The notes under the pieces are model-generated. The model made no database searches and was not told the DNA's origin. It saw only the letters and a list, made by a program, of their open reading frames with translations. A stretch of 64,000 nt of DNA from Lottiidibacillus patelloidae (lineage in GTDB: Bacteria > Bacillota > Bacilli > Bacillales > SA5d-4), in NCBI RefSeq assembly GCF_002262935.1, contig NZ_NPIA01000001.1, positions 248,001 through 312,000 on the forward strand, in the 5' to 3' direction. Made by a program: the position numbers and the translations under genes. This document shows positions 1 to 7,713 of this stretch, in pieces; position 1 is the first letter of the stretch, and each line of letters opens with the position of its first letter.

Positions 1-597
1 TATATCGCGTTCTTAGTTGCATTCATTGATTTAATTATTGGAGTAGCTTATGGTGGCGTATCTGCATTCTATGGTGGACGTGTCGATAATGTCATGCAAC
101 GTATTGTTGAGATATTAGTAGGTATTCCAAACTTAATCTTAATTATCTTCTTCATTTTAGTTTTAGACCCTGGAATATTATCAATCACATTAGCGATGGT
201 AATTACCGGCTGGGTAGGGATGTCCCGTATCGTTCGTGGACAAATTCTGAAATTAAAAGAACAAGAATTCGTACTTGCTTCTAGAACTTTAGGATCAAGT
301 GATAGTCGTTTAATTTTCAAACATTTAATTCCGAATACTTTAGGACCAATCATTATTACAGTAATGTTTACAGTTCCTGGAGCAATTTTCTTCGAGGCAT
401 TCTTAAGCTTCATCGGTTTAGGTTTACAACCACCTATCGCATCATTAGGGGTTATTGTTAATGACGGATTTAAATGGATGACAACATATCCTCATACTGC
501 TTTCGTAGGTTCTGCTGTAATTTCAGCGCTTATGATTAGTTTTAATATCTTTGGTGACGGTCTGCGTGATGCATTAGACCCTAAAATGCGTAAATAG
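1..597 (+). CDS. oppC: Oligopeptide ABC transporter permease OppC, 3' part
   Basis: The frame is open from base 1 and the start lies outside the window. It encodes the C-terminal part of a binding-protein-dependent permease with several hydrophobic segments. The cytoplasmic EAA-type loop that docks on the ATPases is visible (VLASRTLGSSDSRLIFKHL), followed by LIPNTLGPIIITV and the terminal GDGLRDALDPKMRK that is typical of OppC/DppC. It lies 11 bp upstream of oppD in the same operon, so its partner ATPases are OppD and OppF. The substrate should be oligopeptides by family. Whether this is the Opp or the Dpp paralogue rests on synteny with the yjb region. Confidence 0.93.
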   Translation, partial: YIAFLVAFIDLIIGVAYGGVSAFYGGRVDNVMQRIVEILVGIPNLILIIFFILVLDPGILSITLAMVITGWVGMSRIVRGQILKLKEQEFVLASRTLGSSDSRLIFKHLIPNTLGPIIITVMFTVPGAIFFEAFLSFIGLGLQPPIASLGVIVNDGFKWMTTYPHTAFVGSAVISALMISFNIFGDGLRDALDPKMRK

Positions 598-608
598 GAG
601 GGGAGAAC

Positions 609-1673
609 ATGGAAAAAATCTTAGAAGTGAAAGACTTGCAAGTTTCTTTCGATACGTATGCTGGGGAAGTTCAAGCTGTACGTGGAGTAAGCTTTGATTT
701 ACGAAAAGGAGAAACTCTTGCAATCGTAGGTGAATCTGGATCAGGAAAATCAGTAACATCTAAAAGCTTAATGCGTTTAATTCCAAGCCCTCCGGGAAGA
801 ATTAAAAATGGTCAAGTTCTTTTCGAAGGAAAAGACTTAACAAAGTTATCTGAACGTGAAATGCAAGATATTCGTGGTTCTGAAATCGCAATGATTTTCC
901 AAGATCCAATGACATCTTTAAACCCAACAATGACGATTGGGAAGCAAATTACAGAAGGATTGCGTAAGCACCAAGGACTTAATGCTTCAGCAGCGAAAGT
1001 TCGTGCAATTGAGCTATTAGATATAGTAGGTATTCCTAATCCTGAGATTCGTATTAGTCAATATCCACACCAATTCTCTGGTGGGATGAGACAACGTGTT
1101 GTTATTGCAATTGCTTTATCTTGTAATCCGAAAATTTTAATTGCGGATGAGCCTACAACGGCTTTAGACGTAACAATTCAAGCACAAATTCTTGAATTAT
1201 TAAAAGATTTACAAGAAAAATTAGGTATGGCAGTTATCTTTATTACACATGACTTAGGTGTAGTGGCTAACATTGCAGACCGTGTGGCTGTAATGTACGC
1301 TGGGAAAATTGTTGAAACTGGTCAAGTAGAAGAAGTATTCTACAACCCTCAACACCCATATACATGGGGTCTACTAGGGTCTATGCCAAGTGTAGATGCT
1401 ACTGATGAAGAATTAATTGCAATTCCAGGTACACCACCTGATCTATTAAAGCCACCTATTGGTGATGCTTTTGCTCTACGTAGTGATTATGCAATGAAAA
1501 TTGACTTTGAAATGGAACCACCAATGTTCAAAGTGACTGATACTCACTCAGCAGCTACATGGCTATTACATGAGGATGCTCCTAAAGTAGAACCTCCTGC
1601 AATAGTTAAGAAAAGAATGCGCCCTGTCAACTCGCAAGCGGCAGGCAAGAAAGAGGGTGCAAAGAATGACTGA
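609..1673 (+). CDS. oppD: Oligopeptide ABC transporter ATP-binding protein OppD
   Basis: This is one of the two ATPases that power oligopeptide import, acting at the cytoplasmic face of the membrane. Walker A is GESGSGKS (about residues 41-48), the signature is FSGGMRQR and Walker B is ILIADEP. The C-terminal oligopeptide/dipeptide transporter region is present (HPYTWGLLGSMP, then IPGTPPDLLKPP). The 354 residues match the family length. A strong AGGAGGGG site sits 5-6 bases before ATG 609. The 3' end overlaps oppF by 8 bp, which suggests translational coupling. Confidence 0.95.
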   Translation: MEKILEVKDLQVSFDTYAGEVQAVRGVSFDLRKGETLAIVGESGSGKSVTSKSLMRLIPSPPGRIKNGQVLFEGKDLTKLSEREMQDIRGSEIAMIFQDPMTSLNPTMTIGKQITEGLRKHQGLNASAAKVRAIELLDIVGIPNPEIRISQYPHQFSGGMRQRVVIAIALSCNPKILIADEPTTALDVTIQAQILELLKDLQEKLGMAVIFITHDLGVVANIADRVAVMYAGKIVETGQVEEVFYNPQHPYTWGLLGSMPSVDATDEELIAIPGTPPDLLKPPIGDAFALRSDYAMKIDFEMEPPMFKVTDTHSAATWLLHEDAPKVEPPAIVKKRMRPVNSQAAGKKEGAKND

Positions 1674-2604
1674 TACTCGTGAAAAATTAGTTGAAATAAA
1701 AAACTTAAAACAACACTTTAAAGTAGGACGTAACGTCGTTAAAGCTGTTGATGGTTTAACATTTGATATTTACCGTGGAGAAACAATCGGACTTGTAGGT
1801 GAGTCTGGTTGTGGTAAATCAACAACTGGTCGTACAGTTATTCGTCTTTACGATGCAACAGACGGTCAAGTTCTGTTCGAAGGTGAAGATGTTCACGGTA
1901 AAAAATCTGTAAAAGAACTGAAAAAGTTCAACCGTAAAATGCAAATGATCTTCCAAGACCCATACGCATCATTAAACCCGCGTATGACAGTTGCCGATAT
2001 CATTGCTGAAGGTATTGATATTCACGAACTAGCGAAAAACGATCAAGAACGTATGGAAAAAGTTTATGAATTACTTGAAACAGTAGGATTAAACCGTGAA
2101 CATGCGAACCGTTTCCCACATGAATTCTCAGGTGGACAACGTCAACGTATCGGAATCGCTCGTGCACTTGCAGTAGACCCTGACTTCATCATTGCCGATG
2201 AGCCAATCTCTGCACTTGACGTATCAATTCAAGCGCAAGTAGTAAACTTAATGAAAAAGCTGCAACGTGAAAAAGGGTTAACATACCTATTCATCGCGCA
2301 TGACTTATCAATGGTAAAATACATCTCTGATCGTATCGGAGTAATGTATGCTGGTAAACTTGTTGAGTTAGCAGATAGTGAAGAGCTGTATCGTAACCCG
2401 ATGCACCCTTACACAAAAGCATTATTATCAGCAATTCCTCTTCCAGATCCAGATACAGAGCGTACGCGTAAGCGTCTAGTATTTGATCAAAGTCAATTAG
2501 ATGACAGTGAAGAGCCAGAATTCCGTGAAGTAACTCCAGATCACTGGGTTTCTTGTACAACGAAGGAATTCGAAAAGCTTAAAGAATTAAATACTGTAAA
2601 ATAA
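1666..2604 (+). CDS. oppF: Oligopeptide ABC transporter ATP-binding protein OppF
   Basis: Second ATPase of the Opp importer, partner of OppD. Walker A is GESGCGKST, the signature is FSGGQRQRIGIARAL and Walker B is FIIADEP, followed by the oligopeptide-transporter C-terminal segment HPYTKALLSAIPLPDP. I chose ATG 1666 (MTDTREK), preceded by AGAGGG at a normal distance. A GTG nine bases upstream is in frame but has no site of its own. The length of 312 residues is usual. No clear intrinsic terminator follows, so transcription may run into the short ORF at 2657. Confidence 0.94.
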   Translation: MTDTREKLVEIKNLKQHFKVGRNVVKAVDGLTFDIYRGETIGLVGESGCGKSTTGRTVIRLYDATDGQVLFEGEDVHGKKSVKELKKFNRKMQMIFQDPYASLNPRMTVADIIAEGIDIHELAKNDQERMEKVYELLETVGLNREHANRFPHEFSGGQRQRIGIARALAVDPDFIIADEPISALDVSIQAQVVNLMKKLQREKGLTYLFIAHDLSMVKYISDRIGVMYAGKLVELADSEELYRNPMHPYTKALLSAIPLPDPDTERTRKRLVFDQSQLDDSEEPEFREVTPDHWVSCTTKEFEKLKELNTVK

Positions 2605-2656
2605 ATAACTAATAGATGAAATAGGTATAAGTATCTTAATATAGGAGAGAAAATTA

Positions 2657-2737
2657 ATGAAAAACAACTTATTTTACCTATTTATTTGTTCTTTATTTGG
2701 AATTATTTCATTACTAGTAATGATGACTACTCCTTAG
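2657..2737 (+). CDS. Putative 26-residue membrane peptide after oppF
   Basis: A short ORF starts at ATG 2657 with a well placed AGGAGAG about 9 bases upstream and ends at TAG 2735. The peptide is almost entirely one hydrophobic helix (NLFYLFICSLFGIISLLV) with a Lys near the N-terminus, so it would be a single-pass membrane peptide. It lies 52 bp after oppF, and its stop overlaps the stop of the convergent UbiD gene. I know no family for it. The ribosome site is the main reason to list it; it could be a chance ORF. Confidence 0.4.
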   Translation: MKNNLFYLFICSLFGIISLLVMMTTP

Positions 2738-4488
2738 AAATACTCCTTCCAACGCTTAGATACTTTTTCTGCAATATCTTTTCTCGGTTCAACAACGTCT
2801 GGGTAAAAAGGTTTCATTCTCGCATCAATAATAATAGGACCATTATATTGAATAGTATTACGGACAATTGTCGCTTGTGCATATAAATCAAATGCAGGAT
2901 CAAATCGAGTAAATGTAGACCATAAGAAACTTGTTTGAGAAGAAGCAACCTCAGCATCATCAACGATAAATACAACTTGCCAATCTTTAAGTTGCTCTTG
3001 GGCATGATCGACTAAAATTTGACCATAGTTTTCAGCTTCACTAAATGACGGACCTTGGATGCAGAGACATCCGCCACAATAAGGTTTTATATTTTTTGCT
3101 TGTGGAATTTCCCCTCCTCTGTACTCAAACGTTAAATCGCGAACTTTTTCACCTACACCAGTCATAATAGCTTTACTACCAATATTAAACTTTCTACCAG
3201 TGTAATCTAACGTATCCATTGATGTATCTGTCATAATGTGGATATCACGTGCAGGTTGGAAGCGTTCTAAAACTGCTTCAAATAGTTCTTTGAAATTTTC
3301 AAGATGGACATGCTGATCAGTCACAATTAAAAACTTTGTTAATGTTAATTGCCCTTCGCCCATAATTCTTAAGGCATGTGCGAAAGCTTCCTTATAGTAT
3401 GATTCACGGACAACTGCACTTGCTAAAGCATGCTGTCCACTTTCCCAGTAAGACCATAAATTTTTGACGCCATTCATAACGACAGGGTATAAAGGGCTAA
3501 ACATTTCTTGTAAGAAATCTGCAATATAAGCATCCTCTTGTTTCGGTTTTCCTACGACAGTTGCTGGATATATTGCATCTTTTCGTTTCCACATATGTTT
3601 TACATCGAATACAGGGAAATCATGCTCCCATGAATAATAACCATAATGGTCACCAAATGGTCCTTCTGGCTCTCGAATATGGGGAGGTACAATTCCTCCT
3701 ATTGCGTACTCAGCTTCTGCAATAAGTGGGTGTGGATAATCTTTCACGTTAACAACATTAAGTTTTTTACCCATTAAGAAGGAAGCAAATAATAGTTCTG
3801 GAACTGCTTCAGGTAATGGTGAAATAGCAGCAATCATTAATGCTGGTGGACCTCCGATAAATAAAGTTGTTGGTAACGCTTGATTTCTTTGTTCAGCTTC
3901 AAAGTGGTGAAAGCCCCCACCTTTATGTATTTGCCAATGCATGCCAGTTTTCGCTTTCTCTTTTACTTCAATTCGATACATTCCTAAGTTATGTTCTTTT
4001 TTTTCAGGATGTTCGGTGTAAACAAGAGGAAGCGTGACAAATGGGTTACTATCTAAATGGTACCCAGTTAATGCTGGTAATTGTGTTAAATCAACATTGT
4101 TTGTATATGACTCCATTATAGGCGCATTTTTTGGAGCTACTGTTTTCATGCCAACTTTAATTAGATCTCGAAACATGTTCCGCTTGTCATAAAGCGTACT
4201 TAATTTAGGTGGCATGAGATCATCAATTGATTCAACAAGTTCTTTCATTAATTTTTTAGGTTGCGAACCAAATGCAATTTCCATACGTTTAGCAGTTCCA
4301 AACATATTTGTAACAACTGGAGTATTACTGCCTTTCACATTGGTAAAGAGAAGTGCAGGACCACCTTCATCAATGACACGACGGTGAATCTCAGCAATTT
4401 CTAAATAAGGATCAACCTCAGCATTAATTTCTATCAAGTCTTTTTCTTTTTTTAATTCAGTTAGAAACGATCGTAAATTTGTATGCAT
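2734..4488 (-). CDS. UbiD-family decarboxylase
   Basis: UbiD enzymes decarboxylate aromatic or unsaturated acids using prenylated FMN. The 584-residue product has the family landmarks: the ALLFTNVKG region early, FIGGPPALMIAAISPLP, and the conserved active-site stretch REPEGPFGDHYGYY. The start is ATG 4488 (MHTNLRSFL), preceded by AAGAGGTG; in-frame codons upstream lack a ribosome site. No UbiX (prenyl-FMN synthase) gene is adjacent. The length and the C-terminal part (FIVDDAEVASS, TFTRFDPAFDLYA) resemble UbiD proteins annotated in futalosine-type menaquinone synthesis, but I cannot separate these from other UbiD subfamilies by eye. Confidence 0.85.
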   Translation of the reverse strand: MHTNLRSFLTELKKEKDLIEINAEVDPYLEIAEIHRRVIDEGGPALLFTNVKGSNTPVVTNMFGTAKRMEIAFGSQPKKLMKELVESIDDLMPPKLSTLYDKRNMFRDLIKVGMKTVAPKNAPIMESYTNNVDLTQLPALTGYHLDSNPFVTLPLVYTEHPEKKEHNLGMYRIEVKEKAKTGMHWQIHKGGGFHHFEAEQRNQALPTTLFIGGPPALMIAAISPLPEAVPELLFASFLMGKKLNVVNVKDYPHPLIAEAEYAIGGIVPPHIREPEGPFGDHYGYYSWEHDFPVFDVKHMWKRKDAIYPATVVGKPKQEDAYIADFLQEMFSPLYPVVMNGVKNLWSYWESGQHALASAVVRESYYKEAFAHALRIMGEGQLTLTKFLIVTDQHVHLENFKELFEAVLERFQPARDIHIMTDTSMDTLDYTGRKFNIGSKAIMTGVGEKVRDLTFEYRGGEIPQAKNIKPYCGGCLCIQGPSFSEAENYGQILVDHAQEQLKDWQVVFIVDDAEVASSQTSFLWSTFTRFDPAFDLYAQATIVRNTIQYNGPIIIDARMKPFYPDVVEPRKDIAEKVSKRWKEYF

Positions 4489-4686
4489 AATACACCTCTT
4501 AACTATAGGATTCCACCATTTATTATACCTAGTTTCTGCTAATGTGGGAAATTTAGTTACGTTTATTAACATTGATTTTGATAAAAACTTAAAATAAGGA
4601 CAAAAGTTTGATGAAAAATGTTAACGGTTTTTCTAAATGTCATTTATAATAAAGGAAGACACATATATAAAACTGGAGTGGGGAAA

Positions 4687-5901
4687 ATGGGAAAAAAATT
4701 ATTACAAATTAGTATGATGTTAACGTTAATTTTTTCATGGACAAGTTTCTCTGTAAAAGCAGAGGAAGAAGAAAAGAAAACTGTAACAGTGAACTTGCAT
4801 GACGAGAAGCAAATTGCCTTACAAGTTAAGGCCCAAGTAAATGAAAAGCCAAGGTTTAAGTATGATTCTGGAATAGAATTCACTTATCCAGATGCAGTTC
4901 GTGGAGTTTATGTAACGAGTCACTCTGCTGGTGGAGCAAGGTTTCAAGATTTATTAAAGTTAATTGATACAACTGATTTGAATGCAATGGTTATCGATAT
5001 TAAAGATGACTGGGGTAATTTAACTTACAAACCTGATGAAAGCTCTCCATATTACGATATTAGCCAAAATTACATTAAAGATGTCAGGGAAATGCTTCAA
5101 GTTTTAAAAGAGAAGGAAATATATCCTATTGCTCGTATTGTAGTGTTTAAAGATACTGTATTGGCTAAAAACAAACCAGAATACTCTTACAAAGAAAACG
5201 GTGAAGTTTGGAAGAACAGACGTAGTGAAGCATTTGTAAATCCATTTATTAAAGAAGTTTGGGATTACAATGTTGGAATCGCTATTGAAGCAGCTAAATT
5301 AGGCTTTAGAGAAATACAATTTGATTATGTTCGTTTCCCTGAAGGGTTTGAATGGCGCGATGAGATTTTAGAGTATAGCATGGGTGACTATGAAAACTTA
5401 GATATGGATAATGTTCAGAAACGAGTTCAAGCAGTTACGGACTTTGTAGCTTATGCAAAGAAAAAACTTGAGTATTATGATGTTGACGTATCCGTTGATA
5501 TCTTTGGTTATTCTGCAACAATCCCAGAAGCACCAGGAATTGGACAAAACTTTTCGAAAATTTCTGAGGAAGTAGACGTTATTTCATCAATGATTTATCC
5601 AAGTCATTGGACTTCATATTTTGGGATAGCGAAACCTGATTTAGAACCATACAAATTAGTTTTGGAATATGCAAAAGTTGAAAATGCACGACTTGCTGAG
5701 CTTGAGACTCCTCCAACATCTAGACCATGGATACAAGACTTTACAGCTAGCTATTTAGGAGCTGGAAATTATTTAGTTTATGGAAAAGAAGAAGTCGAAG
5801 CACAAATTCGCGCTTTAAATGAACAAGGAATATTTGAATTTTTACTTTGGGATGCTGGCAACACTTATACAGAAGGTGTAGACTATACTCCTCTAGATTA
5901 A
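4687..5901 (+). CDS. Secreted glycoside-hydrolase-like protein (DUF4015 type)
   Basis: A predicted exported protein of 404 residues with an N-terminal signal peptide (MGKKLLQISMMLTLIFSW, cleavage probably near VKAEE). The mature part begins with VRGVYVTSHSAGG and AMVIDIKDDWGNLTY, and continues with a TIM-barrel-like pattern (IQFDYVRFPEG, VDIFGYSA, VISSMIYPSHW, FLLWDAGNTY). This matches the putative glycoside hydrolase family PF13200. The substrate is unknown. I chose ATG 4687 because GGAGTGGGG precedes it and it gives a proper signal peptide; the upstream in-frame start does not. An intrinsic terminator follows. Confidence 0.82.
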   Translation: MGKKLLQISMMLTLIFSWTSFSVKAEEEEKKTVTVNLHDEKQIALQVKAQVNEKPRFKYDSGIEFTYPDAVRGVYVTSHSAGGARFQDLLKLIDTTDLNAMVIDIKDDWGNLTYKPDESSPYYDISQNYIKDVREMLQVLKEKEIYPIARIVVFKDTVLAKNKPEYSYKENGEVWKNRRSEAFVNPFIKEVWDYNVGIAIEAAKLGFREIQFDYVRFPEGFEWRDEILEYSMGDYENLDMDNVQKRVQAVTDFVAYAKKKLEYYDVDVSVDIFGYSATIPEAPGIGQNFSKISEEVDVISSMIYPSHWTSYFGIAKPDLEPYKLVLEYAKVENARLAELETPPTSRPWIQDFTASYLGAGNYLVYGKEEVEAQIRALNEQGIFEFLLWDAGNTYTEGVDYTPLD

Positions 5902-5912
5902 ATAATCAATAA

Positions 5913-5946
5913 AAAAAACACTGCTCAAAAATGGGCAGTGTTTTTT
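5913..5946 (+). terminator. Intrinsic terminator
   Basis: Ten-base stem AACACTGCTC paired with GGGCAGTGTT, followed by a T run. An A run on the other side lets it also end the leftward small gene at 5960-6148. Confidence 0.85.
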
Positions 5947-5959
5947 CTTTAAAGTTAAA

Positions 5960-6148
5960 TTATTTTTTTCGTCCTCCGACTGGACGCCAGCCAGTTTGTG
6001 TTTTTGCAGACTGCTTTACAAAGTAGTTTACATCTTTTCTTCTTGAGAATAGCTTCTCGCCTATTCCATTCGTAATTGGTCCTAAGAAAGCAGTTAAGCC
6101 AATAATTAGTAAGGCAAGAAAAGTAAATTCAATAAAGTACGAAATCAT
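5960..6148 (-). CDS. Small single-pass membrane protein, unknown
   Basis: A 62-residue protein with one hydrophobic helix at about residues 5-27 (FTFLALLIIGLTAFLG) and a basic tail ending RPVGGRKK. The ribosome site is good: GGAGG seven bases before ATG 6148. It is monocistronic and converges on the gene at 4687. I recognise no family; the basic tail suggests a cytoplasmic C-terminus. Confidence 0.6.
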   Translation of the reverse strand: MISYFIEFTFLALLIIGLTAFLGPITNGIGEKLFSRRKDVNYFVKQSAKTQTGWRPVGGRKK

Positions 6149-6306
6149 TTCGTAACCTCCAAAATATTTATCCTAATCTTTATTTTAATAAATTTTATCA
6201 CATAATAGAAGTAAAAAGATATAAACGAACAAAAGTAGTGAAAAAGAGCAAGAATATGTGCATATGTTATAATTGTAAAGGAATGAAAAATTTGAGAGGT
6301 GACTCG

Positions 6307-6888
6307 ATGCATTGGTATGAAAAACTGAATCAATATTTTCCTGTTGAGGAAATGAAATCAAAAGAACATATGGAGCTGTTACTTTCTGAAAAAGGTGATA
6401 TTTATCATAAGGATGAAGGTGAATATCATGTCCTCATGTATGTTGAATTAAAAGATTTTATTTTTATTGATTATTTATTTGTTTCCTCAAAAGCAAGAGG
6501 GCAAGGATTAGGACACAAATTAATTAATAAGCTTAAAGAAAAAGGAAAACCGATAATTTTAGAGGTTGAACCTGTTAACTATAAAGATACAGATACTGAA
6601 AAGCGTCTGAAATTTTATAAACGAGAAGGATTTGAACACGCACAAGCAATTGGGTATGCTAGAAGATCTTTAGCTACAAAAGAAATCAATGAAATGGAAA
6701 TTTTATACTGGTCTCCAGAACAAGAATCAGAAGAAAGTATTTTTGAAAAAATGAAAAAGACGTATGAAGAAATTCATACATACAAAGATAAGCAGCTTTA
6801 TGGAGAATCTTACCAAGATGTTGAGGATGTATTATCTTTTGATGAAGAGGATAAAGAAGATATTCTTGAAGATATCGACTCCAAATAA
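6307..6888 (+). CDS. yjbC: GNAT-family acetyltransferase YjbC
   Basis: A 193-residue GNAT-fold protein close to B. subtilis YjbC, which sits next to spx there. The acetyl-CoA loop is visible (SSKARGQGLGHKLI) followed by LEVEPVN and the YKREGF helix. The acidic C-terminal tail (LSFDEEDKEDILEDID) is also present. Start ATG 6307 has AGAGGTGA just upstream; the longer reading from 6238 has none. The physiological substrate is not known. Here the gene is separated from spx by an efflux operon and followed by its own terminator, unlike the B. subtilis arrangement. Confidence 0.85.
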   Translation: MHWYEKLNQYFPVEEMKSKEHMELLLSEKGDIYHKDEGEYHVLMYVELKDFIFIDYLFVSSKARGQGLGHKLINKLKEKGKPIILEVEPVNYKDTDTEKRLKFYKREGFEHAQAIGYARRSLATKEINEMEILYWSPEQESEESIFEKMKKTYEEIHTYKDKQLYGESYQDVEDVLSFDEEDKEDILEDIDSK

Positions 6889-6893
6889 TATGC

Positions 6894-6932
6894 AAAAGGC
6901 AATCGGATTTAAAGAATCCAATTGCCTTTTTA
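6894..6932 (+). terminator. Intrinsic terminator after yjbC
   Basis: Stem AAAAGGCAATCGGATT with AATCCAATTGCCTTTTT, a five-base loop and T-rich end. It separates yjbC from the convergent esterase gene. Confidence 0.85.
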
Positions 6933-6984
6933 ATTTCCTCTTCAGTAAGTTGTTCAATATACAGAATATATAAGAGAGTATATG

Positions 6985-7713
6985 TTATTCTGTTGAGCTA
7001 TACGTCTGGATTAATTTGGCAGTAATTTTTTGATACCCAAGATCATTCGGGTGAATGTCATCTTTTGAAATATGAGTTAACGCTTTTGCATTGTTTAAAA
7101 AGACATCATATGGGTTTAATAAGTGTGAATTACTTTCTTTAGTAACTGTAGATAACAGATCATTATACAAAGGAACAATTGTTTCAGCTATATCATAATA
7201 CGTATGATTTTCAGGGTAAGGATTATACAATCCAATGTAGTAGATCTCGCAAGTACTATTTATACTTCGTAAGAGCGCGTGGATGTTGTTTAATTCTTTT
7301 TCCAAATCCACGAGCCTTTGTTTAGCGTTAGCTAATGTAGTTTGATCGGACCTTATTAATTGTAAAAAATCATTTCCACCAATCGTTACAGTGATAAGAT
7401 TACTCATAGCTATTTTTTCCTGAAGCCCTTTGGAATTATGAATATTCGCTAAAAATCCGGCACTAGTTAATCCAGGTATTCCGTGGTTTTCTACGTCGAC
7501 AGAAAACCCCTTTTCTTCTCTTAAATATTTTACAAAGGAAGGTACAAAAGCACCGATTCGCAAGTAATTGACTTCTGAAGCACCTAATCCAGCAGTTAGT
7601 GAATCACCGATTGCAATGTACTTTATTTGTGGTTCAGAAAAAGAGACTTTTTCATTGGAAAGAAATAAACAAAGAATGAGCAGGTTAACGGTAACTAGTT
7701 TGAATATCTTCAT
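6985..7713 (-). CDS. GDSL/SGNH-family lipase or esterase
   Basis: SGNH hydrolases cleave esters of lipids or carbohydrates. Block I is AIGDSLTAGLG (nucleophile Ser), block III is GGNDF and block V is DIHPND (Asp/His), so the catalytic set is complete. The N-terminus KIFKLVTVNLLILCLFLS looks like a signal peptide or membrane anchor, which suggests action outside the membrane. Start ATG 7713 follows GGGGGCG and lies inside the 3' end of the upstream RND transporter gene (29-bp overlap), so the two are probably translationally coupled. Why an esterase is tied to an efflux pump is not clear. Confidence 0.83.
   Translation of the reverse strand: MKIFKLVTVNLLILCLFLSNEKVSFSEPQIKYIAIGDSLTAGLGASEVNYLRIGAFVPSFVKYLREEKGFSVDVENHGIPGLTSAGFLANIHNSKGLQEKIAMSNLITVTIGGNDFLQLIRSDQTTLANAKQRLVDLEKELNNIHALLRSINSTCEIYYIGLYNPYPENHTYYDIAETIVPLYNDLLSTVTKESNSHLLNPYDVFLNNAKALTHISKDDIHPNDLGYQKITAKLIQTYSSTE

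Noticed and set aside
2291-2560. Minus-strand frame in oppF
   Set aside because: Antisense shadow of oppF; no ribosome site and no recognisable protein features.
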